Assembly (NCBI GenBank): GCA_030549775.1
Contig: CM060171.1
Span: forward strand, 143,500,859-143,564,858
DNA length: 64,000 bases
Source of the DNA: Tamarix chinensis
Taxonomy: Eukaryota; Streptophyta; Magnoliopsida; Caryophyllales; Tamaricaceae
Reading direction: 5' to 3'
Below the pieces are notes generated by a model. It did not search any database. It saw only the letters and a program-made list of their open reading frames with translations, and was not told the DNA's origin. Shown piece by piece: positions 44,246-56,819 of the stretch (position 1 is its first letter; the number at the start of each line of letters is the position of its first letter). A program made the position numbers and the translations under genes.

Positions 44246-45900
44246 AAGACTAAAAAAATGTTTTAAGAACTTAAAATTTAAGTAAGAATCATAATGTACA
44301 TAAATTAAGTTCGAAGAGTACATTGGTACACCAAAGTAAACGAGTCCAAAAGATATTCGAAACAAAACCCTGAAAGATAAACACTAGATAACCCTTGCAC
44401 TCATTCCATCTTATTTAATGATATAATTTATAGAAATCAAAAAAATGGGGGGCCTCATTCCCCAAATTCTCTAAACATTTAAAATATTTGTGTCAATCAA
44501 GGGCCATTAAGACAATAGCTGAAATAGTGAAGGATAAGTATGACTTCCTCTTACTAAGTAAATCATAACTCCTCTAAAGAGATAGCATGGTATTATACAT
44601 GCATAACTCAATGATAAACTTCTACATTTAAATACATTATCTTTAAAAAAAACCTTAACCATCCATATAAGACGACATCCCCTCTAATAAAAAAAATATT
44701 ATCACAAAGAAAAATCCACTCTTATCAAATTACTAAATAATATTAGGTGAAAAACTAATAACTATAACTCAACTAAAAAATGGATTCTATTTCCACATCG
44801 AGGAATTGTCATCATGGAGATATTAAATCATCTCTGAAAAGTAACTTGAAGAACTTCATGTAACTTAGAGTAGCTCATGATAACTCATATTAACATATAG
44901 TAAATCATAGTGGCTCACAATAATTTATAGTGACTCCTCCACTCCAATATAGCAAGTTAAGGAGTGTACATAAACCAACTAGAGCTCTAAATCCTTAAGT
45001 ATAGGTATCCCCTATAGGGTTTGTGAGTTAACCTATGGTGGGTAGAAATGGATCATTTAACCTGAAGGTTTAGCTCTTGCACTTGGGGGCCACTTCAAGG
45101 CACATCACCTCTTACTTTGAAGTTCTCTACTCGTATTAACCCTGTTTTGTCTCAAACTATTAGATTCTAGCAAGAATCAAATAAGTCAAATATGCTAATT
45201 AAGTTCAAAATACACTTAAATATTAAACCACATGATGATATATGCCCTTAAAGACATTTAAAACATAAATAACACATAGAACATTAACCACTTTTTCCTT
45301 AAATTCTTATTACTTAGAGCCATCCTACTCTCATTTATCAGACTTTCAAATAAGTTAATTCCCTAAAGCATTTGACAACTATTTAAAAAGACACTTAGCT
45401 TAGAATAGAAATGCACTAATTAAAACCTTTAAATAATCTTTTTAATCTCAAAATATCACTTAGGATTCAATTAAGAAAAAATAATGATAATTGCATTTCA
45501 GTTTGAAATTGTGAAATAAGGCTATAAATTATTTTTGGAAACATTACTATTCACTAAGAAAAAAAATGAAAAGTCAAATTCAATGCTCAAAGTTATGTTC
45601 AATGGTGAAGGTTTGACTTTTACTATTCATATATTCAACAGTTTTTTTTTCATTTTAAGGCTAATTTGATTATTTTAAATCCGCACAATATTAATCTTCC
45701 ATTAAACCCTACTTTTGTTTACGAAAATATTAACATGTCATGAACATTAGCATATAGAACATCAAGAACATTGATATCAACCAAATATACTTATCAACAA
45801 GCATGTCAAACACAAGTAATATAGGGTACAATGAGTACCAAATTATCATCCCACTGACATTAATCAATAACTCACGAATTCTAATAAATTAAATCATGCC
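44246..45900. other. No gene seen; repeat debris
   Basis: The sequence is AT-rich with no recognisable protein. It is probably the continuation of the sequence into which the outer solo LTR inserted. One repeated series of TAACTCATATTAACATATAGTAAATCATAGTG-type words lies at about 44870-44930. Confidence 0.35.
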
Positions 45901-47440
45901 TAGGCTATTGAAATAAAATAAATAAGTAATTATTAATATACACTAAATACCTAACCTAAACTAAATAAAATCTAATGGATAACAAATTAATTAATAAAAA
46001 TTACCAGGGAATCTAGATTTATGTCTATCCAATTAATAAATTGAATTAGCCAATTCCTTGACTTTTTCAATTACTTATTATGTGTCAACAGAAATATATA
46101 ATTAGCACACTCTTTTGAGCTACGCAGACCTATCATTAATTTTTAGTCCCACTATCCCTAGTCAAATAATTTAAATAAAAGACGATACTTTAGGTTCAAT
46201 CAATTAATTATCCTCCCTTATTGTTATATAAATTATGTAATTGTTATCACAACACATTCAATTTATATTTGTGCTATTCAACCTAAAGTGGGTAATTAAC
46301 TCTTGCTCTCAACTCAACTTGTTAGAATATAATTAAAGATGATCGGCCTACAAGTTAGATACAGTTAAGAACAATAACATAAAACATATATGATAATTTA
46401 TAAATCAAACAATCAATTAATGAAATAATATAAAGAAGATGGTTTTCCCATATCCATAGTAAAATAAAATTAGAACATATTATTAATTAAAATAAACATA
46501 GTTATATTAAATAAAAAATATAAATTATACATAAAATATTGAACCTAAGAATATTTAAATATAAAATTATATAATTTCATATTTAAAATTAGAATAGAAA
46601 AATAATATTTTATTGGTCGGATATTTGGTGACGTTGTTTCTCTTCGGTTGTCCTTTCTCTCGTTCTTGCCATCTTTTATTCTCTTGTCTCACTTACTTCT
46701 TTTGGGCATGTTCTATCTTTGTTTCTTTTCTATTCCAACTCTTCCTCTTCTTATTTTTTCCTATTCTTGTGTTGCCTTCACTTTATCTTTTGGTTCAACC
46801 CCTTTTTTCGTATCAATCGACGACACCCTTGTCTCTTTTTTTTTCCTTTAAAATTTCATTGGCCTTCTCCTTTAACTTTTTTTTTATATTATTATTATTA
46901 TTAATATTAATATTATTATTATTTATCTTAAATTTTATTTTCCTTTTTATTGATTTAATTAATCCATATATATATATATATATATATTGTCAATTAGTAA
47001 TTGCAAAATAAAATTAAGTAGATACTAATTAATTTTCTAAAATTATTTCAAACAATTCTTTACTTTAAGATATATTGTTAGCTAAAAGTTTAGGTTAAAC
47101 TTTGACCCATATAAAATTAGATTTATGACATACAATAGAAATGAAAATTATAGATCTTGCTTTTATCTTTACACTAAAAATTGAATCACTGAAATCTGTT
47201 TCGTACATGAAATTTATAGTCAAAATACGGCAAGCTGTCAAAAATCATACGAAAATTAACTTTAAGGTCTAAATTAATTAAATAAATGAGGTTATTATAA
47301 ATTTAGAACATAATTAAAAATAATATAAATAACCTCACATATTATTCAAATAAATAACATAAATCTTAGGGTTTAAAATAGTTAAAAGTATACATTCGTC
47401 AAAAACTAAGATTAAACGGGTATAAAATATGTACTCATCA
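45900..47440 (-). repeat. Athila-type 3' LTR (approximate left limit)
   Basis: On the minus strand an LTR begins TGATGAGTACATATTTTATACC at 47440, directly after the polypurine tract GTGTGGGAATAT (47452-47441). Within the LTR, minus-strand words such as TTTTTGACAGCTTGCCGTATTTTGAC fit Athila LTRs as I know them. The left border is uncertain. The plus-strand open frame at 46613-47011 lies in this LTR and is not a gene. Confidence 0.55.
46966..46987. repeat. (AT)n microsatellite
   Basis: This is an uninterrupted AT dinucleotide run inside the Athila-type LTR. Confidence 0.9.
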
Positions 47441-49287
47441 ATATTCCCACACTTAGCTTCTTCCTTATCCTCAAGTAAGTTATGATTCAAACCAAAGAAA
47501 ATAATAAAAATAAAACTAAATGGCCACTTTTGTAAGTCTTACAATTTCACTTAGCATATGCAACAAGCCCTTTAAACCCCTATGTTACCCTTATAAGACG
47601 AGTAATGTTTCGTGAGGGTTTCGCAGATGATATACCAATAAAATCACACACAATTCAAATACAAAATAAAAATACACCTAACACCCTTAACCAACGTTGT
47701 TTCACAATCTTTTAATTTTTTAACACCAAGATTAGTAATCAACTAAGATTCAGCATTGGAAATTTAAGGGATTAATTTTAACATATGGTTCACACATAAA
47801 CATGACAGATATGGATAGAGCAATAACTATGGTTGAAAATTTGCCATGCCTTAGTCTCATCAAGATCCTTCCTCACTATAAATACCCTCTATTTTTTTTT
47901 CTCTTAGATTCATGGCTACAAATGTATAGAAACACTTAGATATGTGCGATAAGATGATAAAAATAATAGGCAACTTACATATATCAATAAAGAAGGCTCA
48001 TATATTTTGTGTGTGAAAACTCATGAAGGATATCAAATGCTTGCCTAACAGACCAAACCATATGCTTAACTCTTATAACTAATCTCCATCAGGTCAAAGG
48101 TTGTCGATTTCAAGAATTAAATAGGACTTGCTTATAGTTAGTAACACGGTTAAGATATAGAAGGATACAGAGTGTTCTAGGATTGTGATGCTAATGGGGC
48201 TAAGAACTAATGGAACTATAATAATAAAATGAAAAAAATGAACATCAACTCCACATCAATAATGATCAATAATACACCTCAACCTTAACACCAAATAAGA
48301 ATAATGAGATAAATTTTGAACAAGAATAAATCTTTCTCAAAACCATCTCCATATTTCCCTTTTTCCATCATGTCAAATCATTTTCTTCTCTTTTTTTCTT
48401 CAAAGAAAATTGATGACAACACAATGAATGAATGTATATTCTATCTCTACCACCAAATCCTTTCTCAACATAAGTACATATATTTCTTCCACATACTATC
48501 ACATACACATCCATTCTATGTCCATAATATAATGAACTAATCCTTTTATACTAGCTCCAGACAAGGGTAAGGATAAGGCCCAAGAGTTATTTAATGTGGG
48601 TAATGAAGAAAAATATATGGTCACTGTATAGGATCAAAGGGGCTTTTACTGGGTGTACATCCTTTGTACACAAATTAGGGCTCAAGCTATTTGGTCATGT
48701 GGTGGAAAATCTTAAGTTGCCTTTATCATTTTCTCAATTAGAGTATGTTTTTACTATAAGTTTTGACTAGCACAAGAGTAAGTTCTAGTAACCTCTAGAG
48801 TCCATTACAAGAGATATGGAAAGTAATTTGATCAAAGCAATTGAATATTTGAGGTTTGCAAAGATAATTTGAAGCCAAGATATTAATATTATTTCATGTG
48901 AATTTCGTCAAAAAAGGAAGGTCTATATGATTCAAAAGCTCACTATGGAACATGATGAATCTCAACATGCTATATCCGTGGTTAGAAAATCATGCATGCT
49001 CTTGCTCCATTCACATCTAGACATGTAGATATGTGTTCCCTGTATCGAAATTAATACAAAAAATCTCCACTAGTTTTATCTCAATTTTATGATCATATTT
49101 TAGTTAGATTTCAAATATATTCTCATCATTAACTAGTTAAGGGATCCTAGACTTTAAACATACCAAAAACTCATAAAAAAATACACGATGATTTATTTTT
49201 AAACATGGAAACACATAAAAACACTCACACCCCCAAACTTAAATCACACATTGTCCTCAATGTGTAGATAGCTAAAGGAATATGTAG
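47441..49287 (-). other. Athila post-pol non-coding region
   Basis: This is about 1.8 kb between the GTGTGATTTAAGTTTGGGGG block (near 49250-49225, minus strand) and the 3' LTR. It has no domain. Athila elements may carry an env-like ORF before this point; none is recognisable here. The plus-strand Athila relic shows a matching gap of about 1.9 kb after its solo LTR is subtracted. Confidence 0.45.
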
Positions 49288-49796
49288 CCCCCATTTGGTT
49301 TTACTTATTATTAATAACTACTTTTAGATAAAAACTACTTTTATAAATCTACTTTTAAAAAAGTACTTTTATAAGTAAAATGTATGTTTGTTTTAACTTT
49401 TATTACATAAGTGATTAATGCTAAAAAACTACTTATTGTATCTTATTAGTGTTTGGTCTTCATTTTCATACAAAATTACTTTTTCTTTTCCATCTTTAGT
49501 TTTTATATTCCTATATATATATATCTTTTAGTAATAATTACTATATAAATTATGTAATATTAAATATTAAAAAGTATATTAAACATTAACAAGTATAAAA
49601 AAATATAAACATATTACAAAGTACTAAAAATTATAAAATAAAAATTATAAACTTATTAAAAAAAATTATGAACAACCACTAAACAAACTTTATAAAATTC
49701 ACAAACATATAAAACTCAAATATTAATTGTAGATCAAAGTTTATATTATGCAATAAACATTCTTAATTTATAATAACCATCATAAAATCAAATAGT

Positions 49797-51028
49797 TCAA
49801 TGACGTGCATTGTAAATATCATCTGCAATCCTACCCCGTACCATTTCCATTTCTCTAGCAGCTCTACCCTCTACATGTTGTCCAACATCTCTATTCCTAT
49901 TGTTTTCTTCATATATTTCTCTGCTAAAAAACTCATCAAATAATATATCATCCATTCCATTCAACCTAATAAAATTGTGGATTGTCATTGTTGCAATGAA
50001 AATAAACATTTGTTGTTCCAAACTATAATTCATCATCTGCTTTAAGATGGGAAAACGAGCCTTCAAAACACCAAAGCAACGTTCAATCACATTTCGCACT
50101 GACGAGTGTAAATGATTGAATAATTCTTATTTTCCTTGTGGACCGCCAACTCTTTGAAAATCAGATAGATGATACCTTGTATCCTTGAATGGCGCAAGAT
50201 AGCCGGATGTATTAGGATAACCTGAATCAACCACATAATATTTACCTGCATAAAATGTAAGTTCATATTATTCAACTATAATATTTTATACTTAATATAT
50301 AAAATAATGTTCTATTTACCTCGAGGAGGATGAGGAAAGTTTTTGTTGGGATCTCGAATACAGTGTTGGAATATTCGAGAATCATGAGCCGAACCCTCCC
50401 ATCCAGCTTCCATAAATGTGAATAACATATCAAAAGAACAAACTGCCATAATATTTTGGGAACACACTCCTTTACGATTACGATAGGACATTTGTTCATT
50501 CTTTGGAACACAAGCATCGATATGTGTTCCATCTATCGCTCCTACACAATCTTTAAAATAAGGCCAAAGTCTCGAATCATTCATGATCTCAGGAGGGACC
50601 TCATCAAGGCTTCGATGAGGCCTTATAATATCACTAGCAATCTTTGATATAGCAACTAAAACCTTGTTGAAATATATACCAATAGTTTCTCCAGAGTGCT
50701 GAAATCTATCTTGCACAACTTTATTCCTTTCATTGTGACCAACTGTATATAAAAAAATTGCCAGTTGTTCTTCAACGGTCACATTATATGTATCACTTAG
50801 CAACCTCCTTGATCTTAAAAAACTTGATAACCTTATAAAAGCATCCTTTTTCATTCTAAATAAATCGTGGCATAGCCTATCATAACCATTCAATATACGT
50901 TGGACAAACTGGTGACCTGTTTCAGAAGATTCCAAACAAGCTTGCTTCTCGATAGACGTCTTCCTTCTCTTTCGCAAATGTCGCACTACAAGTAAAAGTA
51001 GTAGTAGTCTTTTTTTTCTATCATCCAT
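49797..51028 (-). pseudogene. Harbinger transposase (HARBI1-like), one premature stop
   Basis: This transposase cuts and inserts the element and belongs to the DDE_Tnp_4 superfamily. Exon 1 is 51028-50320 and exon 2 is 50245-49797, joined across a 74-bp GT..AG intron in the middle of a Gly codon; the full length would be 385 residues. The start MDDRKKRLLL is the first Met in frame. Residues about 85-110 are the N-terminal helical region (EEQLAIFLYTVGHNERNK). The catalytic residues are Asp166 in GAIDGTH, Asp216 in HDSRIF and Glu291 in ERCFG. The only defect I see is TAA at 50127-50129 (codon 276), in place of what family alignments suggest is Glu; it falls just before Glu291. Confidence 0.87.
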
Positions 51029-51349
51029 CTACTCAAAATCAAAGCATCACTTGTATTATATGTACATCCAAAATATATGCATAAAATTATATACAACGAA
51101 CAACACTTATGTTTTCTATCAAACAACATGAATATTTCAAAGCTAATTCAAAAAGTCACAAGTCCAAACAATTACATAAGTCTATCAAAGGTAGACTATT
51201 CTAAAATACCAAAAGTCACAAGTCCAAACAATTACATAAGTTCAACATAAACAACATAATTCATACTTCATAGTTTTACAAATAGAAAATAAAAAAATCT
51301 CAAAAAAATTAGTCTTTTACAAAATACCATAACAACCTAACATCCTTGA

Positions 51350-52336
51350 TTAACTCTTATATGGATCTCTTAAAGATTCCAACCAAACATTACGCTTTTG
51401 GGGAGCCATATACATCAATATGACTCTGTTATCGGGATCCTTGAAAGCATTAGTACCGAGGATAAATAACTCATCAGTAATTTCATCGGCCATGTTATTT
51501 AGAATGGCTAAACATTCTTTTATGGTGGGGGTTGTTGAAGGTTGAGGTGTAGGCAAATGAGGATCATTATTACTCTTAAATGCAGATTCACATAATTGTA
51601 GCAACTTATAATCAAACTTGTCACTAGCTGACTCCTTTCTCTTACGAGAACTATATTGTTGACTCTTAGAACGCTTGTTGCTTGACTTTTCCTTTTGGCA
51701 TGTCCCACCATCTGAATCACTAGAATCACAACCCTCGATGTCAATGACTTTTTTGCATTTAGAAGGACCCGCATTACTTGTTTTTAGCTCTTCATCATCC
51801 TTATCAAAACTTGGATGAGTCCCTTGAGATGGAGCCCATGAATGTTCTCCAGTTGCATGAGTACCACCAAAGATTAATAGAAGCTCATCTAAATGGGCAA
51901 TTTGCTTGTTGCGAAAGTGTTTACAACTTGGATTTTGCTACAAAAAAATAAATAAATTATTACATGCTATATATAATAATAATAATAAAATAAGTAAAAA
52001 ATATATATAATTGTAATTTACCTGAATAAATATCTTCCACCTATCCTCCCCACAAGTGATTGCACCTGTTATTGGGTCTCTCCCAAGTCCGGTTTCACTT
52101 TCAAGTTTTACCCATGCCAAGTAATCTTTTTTTGTTGAGGTAAAATGATTTTTCACTTGAATTTTTTGGTATCGCACATTCTCACTCCTATTAAGACCAT
52201 CAACAATATTGGACCATCCAATCTTATTGAAACTCGAAGTAGGCCTATTGCCTTTCTTAACCTCCTCAACACATAATTGAACAAAGGTTTGATGCCTTGA
52301 TTCAGTCCAATGTGCAGTATCTGATGAAGATGCCAT
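51350..52336 (-). CDS. Harbinger MYB/SANT-like partner protein
   Basis: This is the accessory DNA-binding protein that PIF/Harbinger elements need to bring the transposase into the nucleus and onto the terminal repeats. Exon 1 is 52336-52022 (105 codons, MASSSDTAHWTESRHQTFVQ) and exon 2 is 51937-51350 (195 codons plus stop), with an 84-bp GT..AG intron in phase 0. No stop or frameshift was seen over 300 residues. Residues about 9-100 form the Myb/SANT-like domain (WTESRHQTF..KIGWSNIVDGLN..NHFTSTKKDY..W). The middle is Ser- and Lys-rich with likely nuclear-localisation runs (NKRSKSQQYSSRKRKES). The C-terminal helix resembles that of plant MYB-like proteins related to these transposons. It lies upstream of the transposase on the same strand, 321 bp apart. 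Confidence 0.85.
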
Positions 52337-54640
52337 ATATCCTACAAATACACTTACATACTATCAATATAGATATCAATTTAAATATATTATTAACATA
52401 ATTACAGTATACTTATAATTAATTATATTACATAATTGTATTATACTTGCAATTATAAACATACATTGTAATTATAAAGTTTTCAATCATTGAATACTTA
52501 TACAATGAAACTGATCTATTTTCTTCCATTCTCGTTATTTTGACTTTCTACTTATTTACACATAAAACACAACTATCACCTTGTTCTTACTGTAGTCTTA
52601 GTATTGTGTGAAAAAAACATAACAGTGGCAGTAATACACATGCAGTACATGTGCACAGAAGTTCGAGGACAATTAGAAGCTTTGGTCTTGTTTGGTGTAT
52701 TAGTTCAATTCTCATTTCAGATTCTATATTTTTTGAGGTATGCACTCATGTCTTAATTTTTTAAGCTTGAATGTAAGCCTTATAAATCTTATGAAAGTAC
52801 ATTCAGGTCATCTTCTAATTACTAGATTGATTTTTTTTCTTTCTTTCTTCTGTTGCAGGTTTTCTTGGATTATTACCAGATTACATGGATGTACTATTTA
52901 TTTACATTGTGTATAATCAGGTTTAAGGAAATAAAAAAATTTGAAAATATTACTATTGCTGATCGAGTTTATTTTGGAATGGATGGAGTATATATATGTT
53001 TATATTTCCTAACAACATATAAACAACTGATCATAACAGTTAGTTTCATTCTACGCAAAAGAAATGAAGAATGTCTACTTCCATACTACAAACAACATCA
53101 TTGCTCAACCTGATTGTTACCCATCTATCCTCAATGTAAAAAATCCAAGGGAAAAATAGTCACCTTCTATGCCATTTCAAAAATTAGACTGCCCATATAG
53201 AGAGTTCTATCGGAAGCAATTTGCTAACATTCACACCCTCACTTAGCCACATTTCATCACTTCATTCAACACGCACAAAATTATACTGTAATAATTATCT
53301 ATAATGCTGTGATGCATGGACTTCATAGCAGAGGAAAATGAGACAAGCAACAATCATTTTCCTTTTTTTCATCTTTACAGTAATCTACAAGTCAAAAGTA
53401 TCAACTGCATAGGCAAATGACATATATTCTACCATGACTAACAGAGCATCCCAATAGGTATTAGGTTGTCTCGATGGAGTAGGGTCAAACGATAAAAGAA
53501 AAACCTTTCCAGTTCAACTGACTGGAAAAGTATATCACATGAACTTGCAACATTCTACCCCCACAAGGAAATAATTCTATCAAATGAGTTGAACTGAATT
53601 GAGCACAAATCAGTCATTTCTGAACTTCAGACCCCTAGGTCGAAGCTAAATATCGTGATGGTTTCACTCTAAAGCAACTATGCAAGGGCTTTTCTGAAAA
53701 CAATGGAGCGTTTATTTAAGTAGATAATGCCACACAAATTTTGTATATGTGGCCGTTTGCCAACCCGGGCAAGTTGACTGCAAAAATACAAAATACAAAA
53801 TCAAAACTCTTGACCAAGTTCGGCCACTGTCAACGGATGTATTCAAATAATCGGGCCTTGGCTCTTATATGTGATTAAAAAGTCTGATTTTCTAGGGAGA
53901 CACCATTACCAGTATAAGAGTCGTCGACGTTTAGGCCGATGGGGTCTTTTTTTCCCCTGAGAGTATTACTGCACCAAGAAATCGGCGTCGTTGAAGCCGA
54001 AAACATGCGCAGTGAAAAGAGGGACCACGTTCAGTAGACCAAGTGCATCAAACAAATTTCTGGAACCATGCATCAAAGGGACTAACTCCTCATATTTTAA
54101 AATATTTTATATTGTCATCAAACAAATTCTCGTTTCGACTTATATATATTTTAAAATAGATTGAAGAAGACGGACATTCCGACAATGGTATCAAAGGGAC
54201 TAACTCCTTAGGTCAAATGAAAACTTGATAGATCTGGCAGGAAAATAATACTAACAGATCTGGAATCCCCTAATTCATTCAAATGTAATACACCAACGCA
54301 AGACCAATCGAACCCAAAAATAAAAAAACTTGCAGAACCACAACCTGGAACAAATCTCGCAGAAGAAGAGAGATTGCATACCCGGATCAAATCTTGTAGA
54401 ACAAACTTGATTAACTCGTGTAAATCCTTCTGTTCGTGCAGTAGCAAACGCAGAATGCCCGTCGAGTAGATGCGAAGGAGTGGAAGCAAGATCGAACAAT
54501 GAAGAGGCGAAGAGCCGAACAACTGCAACTCGAATGGCAATGCAGAGGTCTGGTCGTCAGGTTCTTTCAGAGTCGAACAGTAAAAAACAAGTGTTATAAA
54601 CAAATTTCTCACTTAAATGGGTACCGTACCGGTTAGACTA
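52337..54640. other. Harbinger 5' region, no recognised gene
   Basis: This is about 2.3 kb between the MYB-like start and the right terminus. The right part (53900-54600) is less AT-rich and on the minus strand has CT-rich, leader-like sequence before the MYB-like gene, so it may be promoter and 5' UTR, possibly with an intron. The open frames at 52853-53113 (+) and 54208-54612 (-) show no known family. Confidence 0.4.
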
Positions 54641-54839
54641 AAACTAATTTTGATAAGTAGATACGATTTACTTCTTGATTATAGCTTATCAAAAGTAGTT
54701 TTAGATAATTAATTTTAAAAATAACTTTTAAAAAGGAAAACCAAACAGTAATAATTAATCTATAATTACTTTTTATAATTAATTATCTAAAAAACTAATT
54801 TTCTTAAGTAAAAACAAACAACCTAGTAATTTTAAGTAT

Positions 54840-55180
54840 GGAGAGATAAAATAAATAAATAAATGAACAAAGGGTAGAAAACTCCCTTATCACATTGGGT
54901 TTCCTCCCAAGTAGAGCTTGTTTTTATGTCGTCAACCTGACCTGATCTCGGTTTACTTAGTCAAGGTGGGTGCTTCTTGTAATAACACCTCTTCAACATT
55001 ATGCTCCATTAATGCTTCATATTAGGGTTTAAGCATGTAACCACTGACCTTAAATTTGTTTCTTGTCTTCTCAATTCTGATCAATATGGCACCATGAGGG
55101 AAAACATGAGTAACAATAAAAGGACCCACCCATCTAGGACACAACTTACCTAGGAATAAGAGAAGATGAGAATGGTAGAG
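54840..55180 (-). other. Athila end-of-pol motif region
   Basis: The minus strand reads TACTTGGGAGGAAACCCAATG at 54910-54890, a landmark found after pol in Athila-type elements, preceded by GTTGACGACATAAAAACAAGC. It joins the integrase remnant on its right to the post-pol region beyond the Harbinger insertion. Confidence 0.55.
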
Positions 55181-55185
55181 TAACA

Positions 55186-55900
55186 CTATTTGGCCCACAA
55201 CAAATGAATTTCCATGAGCTCATGAAGTAGTAGCTTCCTATGCACTTCAGTGGAGTCTATACTAATTTTTAGGTGCTTCACAACCCACCATGCCTTGTAT
55301 GCAAGATCCACACATAGATGGAATGCTTTTCCATAAATAAGCCAAAAGGGAGACATGCCTATGAGTGTTTTATAGGTAGTTCTATAAGCCCACAAAAAAT
55401 CATCCAAACTTTAGCTCCAATCCTTTCTATTTTGGTTTACAGGCCTCTCTAGTATCTTCTTAATTTCTCGATTTGAGACTTCTGCTTGCCTGCTAATTTG
55501 AGGGCGATAGAGTGTAGAAACTTTATGTGTAACCCTATACTTGTGTAGCAAAGATTCGATTGTCCTATTGTAAAAGTGTGATCCTCCATCACTAATGATC
55601 ACTCTAGGCATACCAAACTTGAAAAAAGATGTGAGATTAGAGGAAATTTGCAACTACATGAGAGTCATTAGTACGAGTAGCAATTCTTCCACCCATTTTG
55701 ACACATAATCCACAACAAGAAGAATATAGAGATAGCCCTTAGAAGATGGAAATGGACCCATAAAATCAATGCCCCACATATAAAAAATTTCTACAACTAT
55801 AGTAGAGGTTAATGGCATTTGATCTTTAGGACCAATGTTACTTGATCTTTGGCACCTGTCACATCTTATGCAGTAAGTGTTAGCATATATAAATAGTATA
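55186..55900 (-). pseudogene. Athila integrase remnant
   Basis: Minus-strand pieces read FKFGMPRVIISDGGSHFYN (catalytic Asp block) and the STLYRPQISRQAEVSNREIKK block, which holds the Glu in the family. MDDFLWAYRTTYKTLIGMSPF and LIYGKAFHLCVDLAYKAWW follow. The zinc-binding part is weakly visible upstream to about 55870 (RCDRCQ-like, complement of TGGCACCTGTCACATC). Stops separate the pieces. Confidence 0.85.
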
Positions 55901-56186
55901 GGACAATAAAAACTAAGTTCAAGAACCTCGAAGGTAATCTTTTTTTAGCACCAAAGTGTCATCTACAATGTAATGTATGACAATGTGATAAAATATGCTC
56001 AAATTCAGAATTAGTGACACATCTCCTCATTATACCATCAATACCAAATTTTCACAGATATGGGTCATCTCAAACATATTGGTATGCCTCCTTTCTAATT
56101 ATAGTTATGGTAGATTGTATCATGTTAGTAGGTAGCTTGTGAGCAACAAGATATTTCATAATATCAACAAACCATGGTGTACTTAT

Positions 56187-56714
56187 CTATATCCTAGAGA
56201 GCGGCTCATTCGAGAAATTCTCAATCAATGGTACGGGTTCACCATCTTGAATCATGCATATCAAAGGATAGGCTACTACGCTCTCACTTCCTTTCTTGTC
56301 CTTAATCTCCACATCAAACTTTTGCAGTAAGATAACCCATCTTATTAATTGGGGTTTTGCTTCCTTTTTAGATAATAAGTACTTCAACGCTACATGGTTT
56401 GTAAAAATGATAACTTTAGTTTGAAGTAAATATGATCTAAAATTTTCAAGGGCAAATACCACTACTAACAGTTCTTCCTTGATAGTGGAGTAATTTAACT
56501 AAGCGTCATTAAGAGTCCTTGAAGCATAATAAGTGGCATATGGCCTTTTATCCTTTCTTTGTCCAAAGACTGCACCAATCACATAGTGAGATACATCACA
56601 TATAATCTCAAATGGTAGGAACCAATATGAAGGTAGTATCACAAGGGCTATCATTAGGAGCTTTTTGAGTTCATCGAATGCTTTTTGACACTCTTTACTC
56701 CAATTGAAAGACAA
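56187..56714 (-). pseudogene. Athila RNase H
   Basis: Two pieces, 56499-56714 and 56187-56462, encode FNWSKECQKAFDELKKLL, the connection domain, then FEIICDVSHYVIGAVFGQR with the RNase H Asp. VVFALENFRSYLL, FTNHVALKYLLSKKEAKP and RWVILLQKFDVEIKDKKG follow. The region is broken by a stop and a frame change between the pieces. Confidence 0.85.
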
Positions 56715-56819
56715 ACCCTTCTACAAAAGGCATGCCAATGGTTGTGCAATACTAGAGAAGTCCTTTATTAATCGTCGATAAAAGCCCTCATGTATAAGAA
56801 AAGAACACACCTCTATCAC

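Larger units (their letters stand above)
49288..54823 (-). mobile_element. PIF/Harbinger DNA transposon
   Basis: This 5.5 kb element carries the two genes typical of autonomous PIF/Pong-like elements, both on the minus strand: a MYB/SANT-like protein and a DDE transposase. Proposed ends are CCCCCATTTGGTTTTACTTA on the left and, as reverse complement, GGTTGTTTGTTTTTACTTAA on the right. They are related over about 40 bases but differ at the very tip. The flanks share the 3-bp word TAG (49285-49287, 54824-54826); 3-bp duplications are the rule for the family, usually TWA. It sits in the Athila element, whose motifs continue on both sides. A second possible right end is near 54747. Confidence 0.8.

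Noticed and set aside
46613..47011. 132-codon Leu/Phe-rich open frame that looks like membrane segments
   Set aside because: It lies in a T-rich part of the Athila LTR, ends in an (AT)n microsatellite and has no recognisable family.
54208..54612. 134-codon minus-strand open frame in the Harbinger element
   Set aside because: No domain is recognised; its position before the MYB-like gene fits a promoter or 5' leader better.
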